NCBI GenBank assembly: GCA_029974035.1
Contig: JARKQG010000040.1
Span: forward strand, 1-28,251
From: Eubacteriales bacterium
GTDB taxonomy: Bacteria; Bacillota_A; Clostridia; Christensenellales; Aristaeellaceae
Length of the DNA: 28,251 nucleotides
Reading direction: 5' to 3'
Part shown: in pieces, positions 1-9,604 of the stretch
Layout of the letters: every line of letters starts with the position of its first letter
How positions within the stretch are numbered: position 1 is the first letter of the stretch
Notes under the pieces: generated by a model
What the model was told of the DNA's origin: nothing
Databases searched by the model: none
Seen by the model: the letters and a program-made list of their open reading frames with translations, nothing else
Translations under genes and position numbers: made by a program

Positions 1-1651
<1,651 letters not shown>

Positions 1652-1689
1652 GCCGCTATCGCGCGGAGCGTCAGGGTTTCAAACGGCCG

Positions 1690-1714
1690 GGCCGGGGCGC
1701 AAGCCCCGGCCTTT
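1690..1714 (+). terminator. gdhA intrinsic terminator
   Basis: A 9-bp GC stem (GGCCGGGGC paired with GCCCCGGCC) with a GCAA tetraloop is followed by TTT, 38 bases after the gdhA stop. The T-run is short, so termination may be partial. Confidence 0.75.
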
Positions 1715-1772
1715 GGGTATGGCACAAATACGCCGCATTTCCATTAAGATCCCTTGAATGCGCCGGGTTCCC

Positions 1773-1801
1773 TTGCCGTGTGACGGAAGAAATGCTATAA
1801 T
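1773..1801 (+). promoter_or_regulatory. Promoter of the polysaccharide cluster 1 sugar transferase
   Basis: TTGCCG at 1773-1778, a 17-base spacer and TATAAT at 1796-1801. The -10 is preceded by TGC, an extended -10 that compensates for the weak -35. The predicted leader to ATG 1871 is about 60 bases. Confidence 0.75.
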
Positions 1802-1870
1802 CAGGATGGCGCGGATACACGCCTTCATTTTGTTTGCCACTCCGCATTTCAGCTACGAAAGGATACGGAC

Positions 1871-2581
1871 ATGACCCAACGAGAATCCGAGTGGGACGAC
1901 GGGGTTCCCTTGGTTCAGCCGGATCGGAAGCGCGCCGCGCCGCAGCCGGTCGTCTGGGCGCGGGCGAAGGACCCTGTTTCCTACCTGATCGCCAAACGGG
2001 CCATGGACCTTCTGCTGTCCGGCCTGGCGCTGATCGTGCTCTTTCCGTTCCTGATCGTCGTGGCGGCGATCATCTGCCTGGACGACCCCACGGGCGGTCC
2101 CATCTTTGTGCAGGACAGGGTGGGCAAAAACGGAAAGGTCTTTCGGTTTTTCAAGTTTCGCAGCATGGTGGCGGACGCCGAGGACCTCCTGGACGGGCTG
2201 CGGGATCAAAACGAGATGGACGGGCCCGTCTTCAAAATTCGGGATGACCCCCGGGTCACCCGCTTCGGGCGGTTCATCCGCAGAGCCAGCATCGACGAGC
2301 TGCCGCAGCTGGTCAACATCCTCCGGGGGGACATGTCGCTGGTCGGCCCAAGGCCGCCGCTGCCCCGGGAAGTGGCCCAGTACGGCCCCTACGAGATGCA
2401 GCGCCTAATGGTCAAGCCCGGCCTCACCTGCTACTGGCAGGCCCGCGGGCGCAACAAAATCAAGTTCCACCAGTGGATGGAGCTGGACATGAAGTACGTG
2501 TACCACCACAATCTGTGGATCGACATCAAGCTGTTGTTTCTGACGGCGCGGAGCGTGCTGACGGGAAAGGGCGCCATGTGA
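1871..2581 (+). CDS. Initiating sugar-1-phosphate transferase (Bac_transf family)
   Basis: Membrane-associated phosphoglycosyl transferase that should move a sugar-1-phosphate from a nucleotide sugar to undecaprenyl phosphate, the first step of a lipid-linked repeat unit. At 236 residues it is the short monotopic form with only the catalytic domain (PF02397). A single hydrophobic segment lies near residues 44-68. It is followed by the family hallmarks FRFFKFRSM, a DELPQL motif, MSLVGPRPPLPREV and a C-terminal KPGLTCYWQARGR. An AAAGGA ribosome site lies 7 bases before the ATG. It has its own promoter and opens the first polysaccharide cluster. The sugar specificity cannot be read from the sequence. 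A second, larger member of this family starts at 26798. Confidence 0.92.
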   Translation: MTQRESEWDDGVPLVQPDRKRAAPQPVVWARAKDPVSYLIAKRAMDLLLSGLALIVLFPFLIVVAAIICLDDPTGGPIFVQDRVGKNGKVFRFFKFRSMVADAEDLLDGLRDQNEMDGPVFKIRDDPRVTRFGRFIRRASIDELPQLVNILRGDMSLVGPRPPLPREVAQYGPYEMQRLMVKPGLTCYWQARGRNKIKFHQWMELDMKYVYHHNLWIDIKLLFLTARSVLTGKGAM

Positions 2582-2621
2582 GGGCGCCCGATCTTCTTTT
2601 GGGGCGCGCCCAGGTTATTTT
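2582..2621 (+). terminator. Possible weak terminator after the sugar transferase
   Basis: GGGCGC (2582-2587) can pair with GCGCCC (2606-2611) across an 18-base loop. A T-rich stretch follows a few bases later. The stem is short and the loop long, so this is tentative. Confidence 0.3.
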
Positions 2622-2630
2622 TGAAAACTG

Positions 2631-2659
2631 TTGACTTTTTGCTCTCGGAGGGGTAAAAT
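2631..2659 (+). promoter_or_regulatory. Promoter of the DUF3048 gene
   Basis: TTGACT at 2631-2636, a 17-base spacer and TAAAAT at 2654-2659. A strong AAGGAGGT ribosome site follows at 2676-2683, so this gene has its own transcription start even though it sits inside the polysaccharide cluster. Confidence 0.8.
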
Positions 2660-2694
2660 ATTACATAAGTGTTACAAGGAGGTGTTCCGGGTTC

Positions 2695-3672
2695 ATGAGG
2701 AGTCCCCTGAAGCGCATTTTCATTGCCCTGGTCGTACTCACCCTCTTCGCGTCCTCCGCGTTGGCGGAGGGTACGTCGGGCGAGCAAAAGTTGTCCCTGA
2801 CCACCGGTTTGCCCACCGAAAAAGCGTACAAGCCGGTCCAAATCACCTTTGACAACGAGCCGGGGGCTCGGCCGCAGCTGGGCATGTCGCATGCGGACGT
2901 GGTGTACGAGTTTGAATGCTACACCGGCGGCTACACGCGTTACCTGGCCATCTACAACGACGATGTGCCCGAGAACGTCGAGGGCTGCCGCTCCACCCGC
3001 GTGCCCGCGCTGGAGATGTACTGGAACTTCGGCGGCGCGCTGGCGCACTACGGCGGCTGGAACCGCGGCAAGGCGGACGTGAACGCCTACATCGCCAACC
3101 TCAAGGTGGACGCGCAGTTTGACGGCATCAAGGGCGACCCCCACTATCACCGCGACAAGAAGCGCAAAATGCCCCACAACGCGGTGGCGGAGCTGCAGAA
3201 CATGCTGGCGGACACTCCGGAGGTTGCGGAGCGCCAGATGCTCACCTTCAGCGCGGACAGCCCCACCGTCAAGGGCGAGGACGCGAAGGCGTTCACCGTT
3301 TCCTTCCGCAAGGGGTACGTTTCCACCTTTGAATACGACGCCGACAGCAAGCTGTACAGCTATCTCTTCAACGGCAAGCAGATGAAGGACGGGCTGGACA
3401 ATACGCCGCTTACCTACGCCAACGTGATGGTCATCAAGCACAAGTACTGGTTTGAGGACGGCCGCTCCAACACCCCGATGATCGACTCCACCGGCACCCA
3501 CGCCGTGGAATACTTCATCGGCGGCAAGCACTTCACCGGCAGCTGCGAGCGGGCGAGCATCTTCGAAACCACGAAGTTCTACGACGACGAGGGCAACCCC
3601 GTGCAGTTTACGCCCGGGAAGACCTTCATCCTGCTGCCCGACGAGGCGCGGGAAATCCAGTACGACGCCTGA
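2695..3672 (+). CDS. Secreted DUF3048 (YerB-like) protein
   Basis: 325 residues. The N-terminus is a classical signal peptide (positive MRSPLKR, hydrophobic core, SALA cleavage site near residue 24) with no lipobox cysteine. The mature part matches the DUF3048 family by its opening PVQITFDNEPGARPQLGMSH, a downstream DVVYEFE, and the YTRYLAIY and CRSTRVPALEM stretches. Members are extracytoplasmic proteins of unknown biochemical function; Bacillus YerB is the namesake. The gene has its own promoter and a strong terminator, so it is transcribed separately from the flanking glycosyl genes. A role in the polysaccharide pathway is only suggested by position. Confidence 0.85.
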   Translation: MRSPLKRIFIALVVLTLFASSALAEGTSGEQKLSLTTGLPTEKAYKPVQITFDNEPGARPQLGMSHADVVYEFECYTGGYTRYLAIYNDDVPENVEGCRSTRVPALEMYWNFGGALAHYGGWNRGKADVNAYIANLKVDAQFDGIKGDPHYHRDKKRKMPHNAVAELQNMLADTPEVAERQMLTFSADSPTVKGEDAKAFTVSFRKGYVSTFEYDADSKLYSYLFNGKQMKDGLDNTPLTYANVMVIKHKYWFEDGRSNTPMIDSTGTHAVEYFIGGKHFTGSCERASIFETTKFYDDEGNPVQFTPGKTFILLPDEAREIQYDA

Positions 3673-3686
3673 TCGCGCAACGCGGA

Positions 3687-3726
3687 CCCCTCCCGCGGCT
3701 TCCCGTCGGGAGGGGCCTTTCTCTTT
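3687..3726 (+). terminator. Intrinsic terminator after the DUF3048 gene
   Basis: CCCCTCCCG (3687-3695) pairs perfectly with CGGGAGGGG (3707-3715), giving a 9-bp stem with an 11-base loop. CCTTTCTCTTT follows. Confidence 0.85.
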
Positions 3727-3749
3727 GGCGCGGCGGAAGGATTTACAGG

Positions 3750-3778
3750 TTGTTCCGCCGCGCAAATTATGGTATGAT
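3750..3778 (+). promoter_or_regulatory. Promoter for the radical SAM-to-flippase operon
   Basis: TTGTTC at 3750-3755, a 17-base spacer and TATGAT at 3773-3778, the latter preceded by TGG (extended -10). It is the only promoter-like element upstream of the tightly packed run 3859-11025 and follows a strong terminator. Confidence 0.6.
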
Positions 3779-3858
3779 TTGCACAGAAAATGAGGACAAA
3801 AAAGGGGGAGAAACACGCGCCCGGGTTCCGGAGAACCGCGTGGAATTGAATACGTTTG

Positions 3859-4866
3859 ATGGCTAAACGCAAGCTGTACGGCACGGTCATTGTCACATAC
3901 CGCTGCAACGCGCGCTGCAATATGTGCGATTGTTACAAGGACCCCACGAAGCCTTCGGAGGAAATCACGCTGGACGTGATCCGTAAGCTCCCCGAGATGG
4001 CCTTCACCAACATCACCGGCGGCGAGCCCTTCATCCGTCAGGACATTCCGGAAATTGTCCGGGAGCTGTACAAAAAGACGGACCGCATTGTCATTTCGAC
4101 AAACGGCTATTTTGGTGACCGCATCCTGTCGCTGTGCGAGCAGTTTCCAAAGGTCGGCATCCGCATCAGCATTGAGGGGCTTCAAAAGACCAACGACCTG
4201 ATCCGGGGCATTCCGGACGGCTTCAACCGCGGCTACGGCACGCTGAAAAAGCTGGTGGAGATGAAGCACCCGGACGTGGGCTTTGGCATGACCGTACAGG
4301 ACATGAACTGTCACGATCTGATGCCGCTGTACCGCCTTTCGGACGAGCTGGGCATGGAATTCGCCACGGCGACGCTGCACAACTCGTTTTATTTCCGAAA
4401 AAATGACAACAAGATTATCGATAAGCGGGAAGTCAGCGAGTGCTTCGAGGCGCTGATCAACGAGTTGCTGGCCTCCAAATCCCCGAAGAAGTGGTTCCGG
4501 GCCTACTTCAATCACGGGCTCATCAACTACATCTACGGGCAGAAGCGGCTTCTGCCCTGCGAGATGTCCGACGACGGCTTTTTCATTGATCCTTTCGGCG
4601 ACGTGCTGCCCTGCAACGGCATGGCGGAGAAGGCGTCCATGGGCAACCTGGGCGATATGGATTGGGACGAGCTCTGGAACAGCGACCGCGCCCGGGCGGT
4701 GCGCAGCCAGGTGAAGCACTGTGACCGCAACTGCTGGATGATCGGCAGCGCCGCCCCGGCGATGCATAAGCGCGTCTGGGTGCCGGCCTGGTGGGTCCTC
4801 CGGCACAAGCTGCCAGGAAGGCGCTACCGCCTGAGCGAGAACAGGTTTATTTCCGATGAAAAATGA
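3859..4866 (+). CDS. Radical SAM protein with SPASM-type C-terminal cysteines
   Basis: A cytoplasmic iron-sulfur enzyme of about 335 residues. The radical SAM signature CNARCNMC (C16, C20, C23 from the ATG) near the N-terminus is followed by GGEP at 54-57. The C-terminal part carries four further cysteines: C234 in LPCEM, C252 in LPCNG, and C288 and C292 in HCDRNC. This is the arrangement of a SPASM/twitch auxiliary 4Fe-4S cluster. SPASM enzymes modify peptides, proteins or small molecules including sugars; the substrate here is unknown. ATG 3859 directly follows an in-frame TTG at 3856, and neither has a good ribosome site. It heads the operon and overlaps the next gene by 11 bases, so it is co-translated with glycosyltransferases and probably tailors the glycan or a carrier. 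That role is inference. Confidence 0.88.
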   Translation: MAKRKLYGTVIVTYRCNARCNMCDCYKDPTKPSEEITLDVIRKLPEMAFTNITGGEPFIRQDIPEIVRELYKKTDRIVISTNGYFGDRILSLCEQFPKVGIRISIEGLQKTNDLIRGIPDGFNRGYGTLKKLVEMKHPDVGFGMTVQDMNCHDLMPLYRLSDELGMEFATATLHNSFYFRKNDNKIIDKREVSECFEALINELLASKSPKKWFRAYFNHGLINYIYGQKRLLPCEMSDDGFFIDPFGDVLPCNGMAEKASMGNLGDMDWDELWNSDRARAVRSQVKHCDRNCWMIGSAAPAMHKRVWVPAWWVLRHKLPGRRYRLSENRFISDEK

Positions 4867-5968
4867 CTTAAAGTCCCGGCCGCTCCGCGTGGTCATGCTG
4901 GGACAAAAGCGCGTGCCCGGCCGCGAAGGCGGCGTCGAGGTGGTCGTGGAGGAGCTGGCCGCCCGCATGGCGAAGCTGGGCGTCGAGGTGACGCTCATCA
5001 ACCGCCGCCGCCGGGGTGTGCCGCGGATTCGCTCCTACGCGGGCGCGCGCGTGCGGTGGGCGCCCACGGTGGAGGACCCGCGCCTGAACGCCGTCGTGTA
5101 CGCGTTTTTTGCGATGCTGATGGCCGCCTTCGGCCCCTATGACGTGATCCACGTCCACGCCGAAGGCCCCTGCGCGATGCTGCCCATCGCCAAGCTCACC
5201 CGCAAGCGCACGGTGGCCACCATCCACGGGCTGGACTGGCAGCGCGCCAAGTGGGGCGGCTTTGCCAGAGCGTTTTTGCGCCTTGGCGAAAGGTGCGCGG
5301 CCCGGTGCGCGGACGAGGTCATCGTGCTGTCCAGGGATGTCCGGAGATACTTTCTCGAACGGTACGGCCGCGAAACGCGGCTGATCGGAAACGGCGTCAG
5401 CCCCGCGTCCGACCGCCCGGCGAGGCTTATCCGGGAAAAGTGGGGGCTGGAAAAGGACGGGTACATCCTGTTTCTGGCGCGGATCGTGCCGGAAAAGGGC
5501 CTGCACGAACTGCTGGAGGCCTTTGAAGGCGTCCGGACGGACAGGCGCCTGGTGGTGGCGGGCGAGCTTTCCGGCGGCGGCTACGAGGACTCCGTGCTCG
5601 AAATGGCCGCGAAGGACCCCCGCGTGCTGGTGGCGGGGTTCGCCTCCGACGCGGTGCTGGACGAACTGTACACCAACTGCCTTTTGTACGTGCTGCCCAG
5701 CCACGTTGAGGGGATGCCCATGTCGCTGCTGGAGGCGATGAGCCACGGCTGCCTTTGTCTCACCAGCGACATCCCGGAGAACCGGGACGTCCTGAACGGC
5801 GCGGGCCTTATGTTTGAAAAGGGCAGCGTTGAATCGCTCCGGGCGGCGCTGGAGGGCGCGCTGGCCGGCCCCCACGGGGCGCTGAAGGCCGCCGCGCGGC
5901 GGCGCGTGAGGTCCTTCGGCTGGGACGATGTCACCCGGCGCACGATCGAGATTTACCGGAAGGCCTAG
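4856..5968 (+). CDS. GT4-family glycosyltransferase
   Basis: A 370-residue GT-B fold protein. The N-terminal domain begins RVVMLGQKRVPGREGGVE, the glycine-rich acceptor-side loop common in GT4 proteins, with an IHVHAEGP strand and a TIHGLDWQR motif after it. The C-terminal donor domain opens with ILFLARIVPEKGLHELLEA and carries the retaining-GT4 motif EGMPMSLLE, whose two glutamates are spaced for nucleotide-sugar binding. It should add a sugar from a nucleotide donor to a lipid-linked oligosaccharide on the cytoplasmic side. The start overlaps the end of the radical SAM gene by 11 bases. Sugar specificity is unknown. Confidence 0.9.
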   Translation: MKNDLKSRPLRVVMLGQKRVPGREGGVEVVVEELAARMAKLGVEVTLINRRRRGVPRIRSYAGARVRWAPTVEDPRLNAVVYAFFAMLMAAFGPYDVIHVHAEGPCAMLPIAKLTRKRTVATIHGLDWQRAKWGGFARAFLRLGERCAARCADEVIVLSRDVRRYFLERYGRETRLIGNGVSPASDRPARLIREKWGLEKDGYILFLARIVPEKGLHELLEAFEGVRTDRRLVVAGELSGGGYEDSVLEMAAKDPRVLVAGFASDAVLDELYTNCLLYVLPSHVEGMPMSLLEAMSHGCLCLTSDIPENRDVLNGAGLMFEKGSVESLRAALEGALAGPHGALKAAARRRVRSFGWDDVTRRTIEIYRKA

Positions 5969-5978
5969 GAGGAGCGCA

Positions 5979-7226
5979 TTGACGATCATCCTTGTCAACT
6001 ACCGTTACTATGTCAGCGGCGGCCCGGAGGTTTACCTGTTCGCGGTCAAGGCGCTGCTGGAGTCCGCGTCCGTCCGGGTGGTGCCCTTTTCGGTGGAAAG
6101 CCCCCGGAACGTTCCGGACGGCTCCGGCGCGGTGTTTGTCGGGGGCCGCGGCGGGGACGGCGAGGCCAAATTTGATGAGATCAAAAAGACGCCCCGGAGC
6201 CTTGCGCGCCTTTTCCGCGGCGCGGTGTACAACCCGGAGGCCGAGCGGGCGCTGCGCGCGCTGATCCGGCGCGAGAAGCCGGACGCCGTGTATGTGCTGC
6301 AGCAGGTCAACGCGCTGTCGCCCAGCGTGTTCGAGGCCTGCCGCAAGGAGCGGGTGCGCCTGGTGCACCGGCTGTCGGATTTCAACCTGATGTGCCCGCG
6401 CTTTGACTTTCTGCGGGCGGGCGCGGTCTGCACCGACTGCATCGGCGGCCGCTACGCCGGCGCGATCGCCAACCGGTGCGTCAAGGGCTCGCTCCCGGCG
6501 ACGCTGGTGCGCGTGTTCGCCATGAAGCTGGCCCGGCGCCTGGGCTGGTACCGCGGGATCAGCGCCTACGTGGCGCCGTCGGCCTTCACCGGAAGGCTCT
6601 TGGCCCAATCGGGCGTCGATCCGCGGCGGATCGTCCACATCCCCACCTTCGTGGACGCCGCCGCCGTCGCGCCGCGCTACGGCGGGGACTACATCCTCTA
6701 CCTGGGGCGTCTCTCCCCGGAGAAGGGGGTGGACACGCTGATTGACGCCCTGGCGCGGATGCGCGCCGACGCGCCGGCGGTGGTGCTGGGGGACGCCGAA
6801 TCGGAATGCGGAAAGGCGATCGCGCGGATGGTCCGCGAGGCGGGACTGGAGCGCCGCGTGCGCTTTCCGGGGTTTTTGCGCGGGCAGCCCCTCGCCGACG
6901 CGATTGACGGCGCGCGGCTGGTGGTCATCCCGTCGAAATGGTACGACAACATGCCCAACGCGGTGCTGGAGGCCTACGCCCACGGCAAGTGCGTCGTCGC
7001 CTCCGACCTGGGCAGCCTGGCGGAGATGGTGGAAGACGGCGTGACGGGCAGGCGCTTTGCCCCCGGCGACGCGGACGACCTGGCGGAGAAGCTGGAGGCC
7101 GTGTGGTCGTCGCCGCGGGAAGCCGAGGCGATGGGCCGGAACGCCCGCGCGAAGTGCGCGGGCGAGTACGCCCCCGAGGCGCACCTCGCCCGGCTCCTGG
7201 CGGTGCTGAAGGGCGGCCCGGCATGA
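5979..7226 (+). CDS. GT4-family glycosyltransferase
   Basis: The product is about 415 residues from a TTG start at 5979. AGGAGG at 5967-5972, overlapping the stop of the previous gene, lies 6 bases upstream of that TTG. The first residues (TIILVNYRYYVSGGPEVYL) are a proper GT-B first strand and glycine-rich loop, so the longer upstream frame is not needed. A cluster of cysteines (MCPRF then CTDCIGGRY) sits mid-protein, as in several GT4 proteins of this type. The donor domain contains ILYLGRLSPEKGVDTLIDAL, and PNAVLEAYAHGKCVVAS supplies the conserved glutamate. The stop overlaps the next start as ATGA, so translation is coupled. The donor and acceptor sugars cannot be inferred. Confidence 0.9.
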   Translation: MTIILVNYRYYVSGGPEVYLFAVKALLESASVRVVPFSVESPRNVPDGSGAVFVGGRGGDGEAKFDEIKKTPRSLARLFRGAVYNPEAERALRALIRREKPDAVYVLQQVNALSPSVFEACRKERVRLVHRLSDFNLMCPRFDFLRAGAVCTDCIGGRYAGAIANRCVKGSLPATLVRVFAMKLARRLGWYRGISAYVAPSAFTGRLLAQSGVDPRRIVHIPTFVDAAAVAPRYGGDYILYLGRLSPEKGVDTLIDALARMRADAPAVVLGDAESECGKAIARMVREAGLERRVRFPGFLRGQPLADAIDGARLVVIPSKWYDNMPNAVLEAYAHGKCVVASDLGSLAEMVEDGVTGRRFAPGDADDLAEKLEAVWSSPREAEAMGRNARAKCAGEYAPEAHLARLLAVLKGGPA

Positions 7227-8194
7227 CGGAGCAGCTGATCCTCATGGCCGCGTACAACAACGCCCGGTTCATCCGCCGTCAGCTGGACAGCATCCTGCGC
7301 CAGTCGGCGGAAGACTGGCGCCTGATCGTGCGCGACGACGGATCGACCGACGAAACGCGCGACATCCTGCGGGCGTACGCGGCGCGGGACGCGCGCATCG
7401 AATGCCACTTCAACGATTCCGGCGAGCGCGGCGCCTACCCGAACTTCCACCACCTGATCGGCCTGGTCAAGGCGCGGAGCGACTACCGCTACGTCGTCTT
7501 TTCCGACGCGGACGACGAGTGGCGGGAGGACCGGCTGGAGCGGCTCCTGGCCGCCGCGCGCGGCTCGGGAGCGCAGGACCTGCCCCGCCTCTATTACAGC
7601 AGCTTCGCCGTCATCGACGAAAACGGCGCGGTGAAGACCCCGGATCAGGGCCGCCTTATAGACCTTCGGATGGAGAGCCGGTGGGCGCTTTTGTTCCACC
7701 GCGACAAGGTATGGGGCTGCACGGCCATGGCCAACCGCGCGCTGATCGAAAGGGTGCCCGAGTCGCCGGGGCTTGACAGGCGCCTGGTCGCCCACGACGC
7801 CTATCTGGCCAACTACGCCCTCGTCTACGGGGAATGCGTGTATGTGGATGAGCCGCTGGTGTTCTACCGCAGGCACGGCGGCAACGCGTCGGGCTTTGCG
7901 CAGGGGGGGATCCTGCGCGCCCTGGCGAGGGCCCTTGGCGGCGCGCGCCCCGGCACGGCCATGGCGGCCACCCTCCGCCAGTCTGTCGAAACGCTTGACG
8001 AAATGCTCCGGGAGGACCCGAGCCATGCCCAGCTCGCCCGCGTGCGGCGGCTGATCCTGAGGGGCGGGCTTCCCGCCGCGTACTTTTGCGCCCGGGAGCG
8101 CGTCCGCCTGTCCCGATGGGACAAGACGCTGGCGTTTTACACGCTTCTCCTGGCCGCGGGGTACCGGCGCGGGCTTTCGCCAGAGAGGAGGTAA
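7223..8194 (+). CDS. GT2-family glycosyltransferase
   Basis: 323 residues starting at ATG 7223, which overlaps the preceding stop by four bases (ATGA). This is a GT-A fold: LMAAYNNARFIRRQLDSIL at the N-terminus, RDDGSTDET for nucleotide binding, and FSDADDEW as the metal-binding DxD-type motif. The DxDDxW form is typical of rhamnosyltransferase-like GT2 enzymes acting in O-antigen and capsule synthesis. A later RRHGGNAS segment, with a His near the active site, also fits. An inverting cytoplasmic transferase adding one sugar of the repeat unit is expected; rhamnose is a guess from family resemblance only. Confidence 0.9.
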   Translation: MTEQLILMAAYNNARFIRRQLDSILRQSAEDWRLIVRDDGSTDETRDILRAYAARDARIECHFNDSGERGAYPNFHHLIGLVKARSDYRYVVFSDADDEWREDRLERLLAAARGSGAQDLPRLYYSSFAVIDENGAVKTPDQGRLIDLRMESRWALLFHRDKVWGCTAMANRALIERVPESPGLDRRLVAHDAYLANYALVYGECVYVDEPLVFYRRHGGNASGFAQGGILRALARALGGARPGTAMAATLRQSVETLDEMLREDPSHAQLARVRRLILRGGLPAAYFCARERVRLSRWDKTLAFYTLLLAAGYRRGLSPERR

Positions 8195-8200
8195 CGAGCG

Positions 8201-9604
8201 TTGATTTTTTTGCTGATCGCCACATATCTCGCACTGTTTGTCCTGTCCTTCCGGCGCTTTGACCGGGACATCTTCTCGCCGCCCACGGCGCTGAGCGCGC
8301 TGTTTGCGCTCAGCGCGATCATCTCCACCTACAACATGGACAAGTGGGACATGTGGAGCTTCCACGCCAACACCTACGGCCTGTTTACCTGGGGCCTGGC
8401 GGTGTTTATCGGGGTGAGCTACGTCGTTCAGAAGCTGGTCTTCAAGACGGACGCGCATTCCGTGCCCCGGCCGGCCGGCCCTTCGGGCAGGGCCGCGCTC
8501 AACCCGAACCAGGTGACGCTGTGGCTGGTCATCCTGATGGACGTCGCGATCCTCGCGCTGTTCTACCGCGAGGTGTTCAGAATCGCGGTGGAAAAGGGCG
8601 GGTACGCGGGCGGCGGCTACGCGGCGCTGATGACGGCCTACAAGGACGCCAGCTCCTACAAGGGCGTGCTTTCGCTGGAGGAGGGCATTCCGGTCTACCT
8701 CAACCAGCTCATCAAGCTGATGACGGTGTTCGGCTACGTCTACATGTATTTTTTCATCAATAATGCGGTGGTGCACCGCCTGAAAAAGCGGGACTGGCTT
8801 TTGCTCCTGCCGATTTTTCTGTACATTTTGCAGAAGCTGCTCAACGCGGGCCGGATCGAGCTTCTGGGCGTGGCGGCGGCGGCGGTGATGATGTGGTACA
8901 TGCTGTGGCGCCGTGCCTACGGGTGGCGGCGCGGGGTGAACCTGAAGTTGGTGGCCGTCTGCGGCGGCAGCTTTATCGCGGTGATCCTGGCGTTTTACCT
9001 GCTCCGCAACGTGGTGGGCCGCAACTCGAGCCGGGACTTCCTCTCCTACATCGCGAATTACGCGGGCAGCTCGACCCGGCTGTTTGACCTGTACCTGCAG
9101 GACCCGACGCCGCCCGGCGCGTGGGGGCAGGAGACGTTCTACTCCATCCACCGGTTTCTCGCCAAGTACGGCATTTCCGGCGGCGAGATGTTCTCCAAGC
9201 ACCTGGAGTACCGCTACGTGGGCGATGTGAACGTGGGCAACGTGTACTCCGCCTTCCGCCGCTATTACCACGACTTCGGCTTTCTGGGGCTGACGGTTTT
9301 GCAGGCGGTCAGCGCGCTGATCTACAACACCTTCTACGTCGCCGTCAAGTACCGGAAGCTTCGCCCGGACGGCCGCATCGCCGATTTTTCGCTGCTGATG
9401 TACTCGTTTATCGTGTACGCGCTGTTCATCATCCCGATTGACGACCACATCTACTCCACGGAGCTGTCCGTCAGCACCTTCACCAGCTACGTCCTTTTGT
9501 ACGCAGCCTACTGGGCCGCGCTGAATCTGGACTGGCGAACGTGCTTTGACGGGGTTCTGCGCCGCGCAAAGCGCATCGGAGGGCGGATCGGGAGGGGATC
9601 ATGA
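8201..9604 (+). CDS. Wzy-like oligosaccharide repeat-unit polymerase
   Basis: A polytopic membrane protein of 467 residues with about ten or more hydrophobic segments and large polar loops. One loop near the middle carries YKDASSYKGVLSLEEGIP, and another carries a PPGAWGQETFYSIHRF-like stretch. O-antigen and EPS polymerases are poorly conserved, so the call rests on topology, size and position between glycosyltransferases and a flippase. The start is TTG 8201 with AGAGGAGGT 8 bases upstream, which includes the stop of the previous gene. The end overlaps the flippase start by four bases. It should join lipid-linked repeat units on the outer face of the membrane. Confidence 0.8.
   Translation: MIFLLIATYLALFVLSFRRFDRDIFSPPTALSALFALSAIISTYNMDKWDMWSFHANTYGLFTWGLAVFIGVSYVVQKLVFKTDAHSVPRPAGPSGRAALNPNQVTLWLVILMDVAILALFYREVFRIAVEKGGYAGGGYAALMTAYKDASSYKGVLSLEEGIPVYLNQLIKLMTVFGYVYMYFFINNAVVHRLKKRDWLLLLPIFLYILQKLLNAGRIELLGVAAAAVMMWYMLWRRAYGWRRGVNLKLVAVCGGSFIAVILAFYLLRNVVGRNSSRDFLSYIANYAGSSTRLFDLYLQDPTPPGAWGQETFYSIHRFLAKYGISGGEMFSKHLEYRYVGDVNVGNVYSAFRRYYHDFGFLGLTVLQAVSALIYNTFYVAVKYRKLRPDGRIADFSLLMYSFIVYALFIIPIDDHIYSTELSVSTFTSYVLLYAAYWAALNLDWRTCFDGVLRRAKRIGGRIGRGS

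Noticed and set aside
3790..3849. 19-codon frame just upstream of the radical SAM gene, considered as a peptide substrate
   Set aside because: It has no ribosome site, starts almost at the predicted transcription start, and has no cysteine- or glycine-rich core typical of radical SAM peptide precursors. The context is glycan synthesis.
2431..5001. Open frame of 856 codons on the minus strand, and similar long minus-strand frames at 6974-9448, 12047-14497 and 14457-16229
   Set aside because: They lie exactly antisense to well-supported genes, have low-complexity His/Gln/Arg/Val-rich translations typical of GC-rich shadow frames, and contain no recognisable domains.
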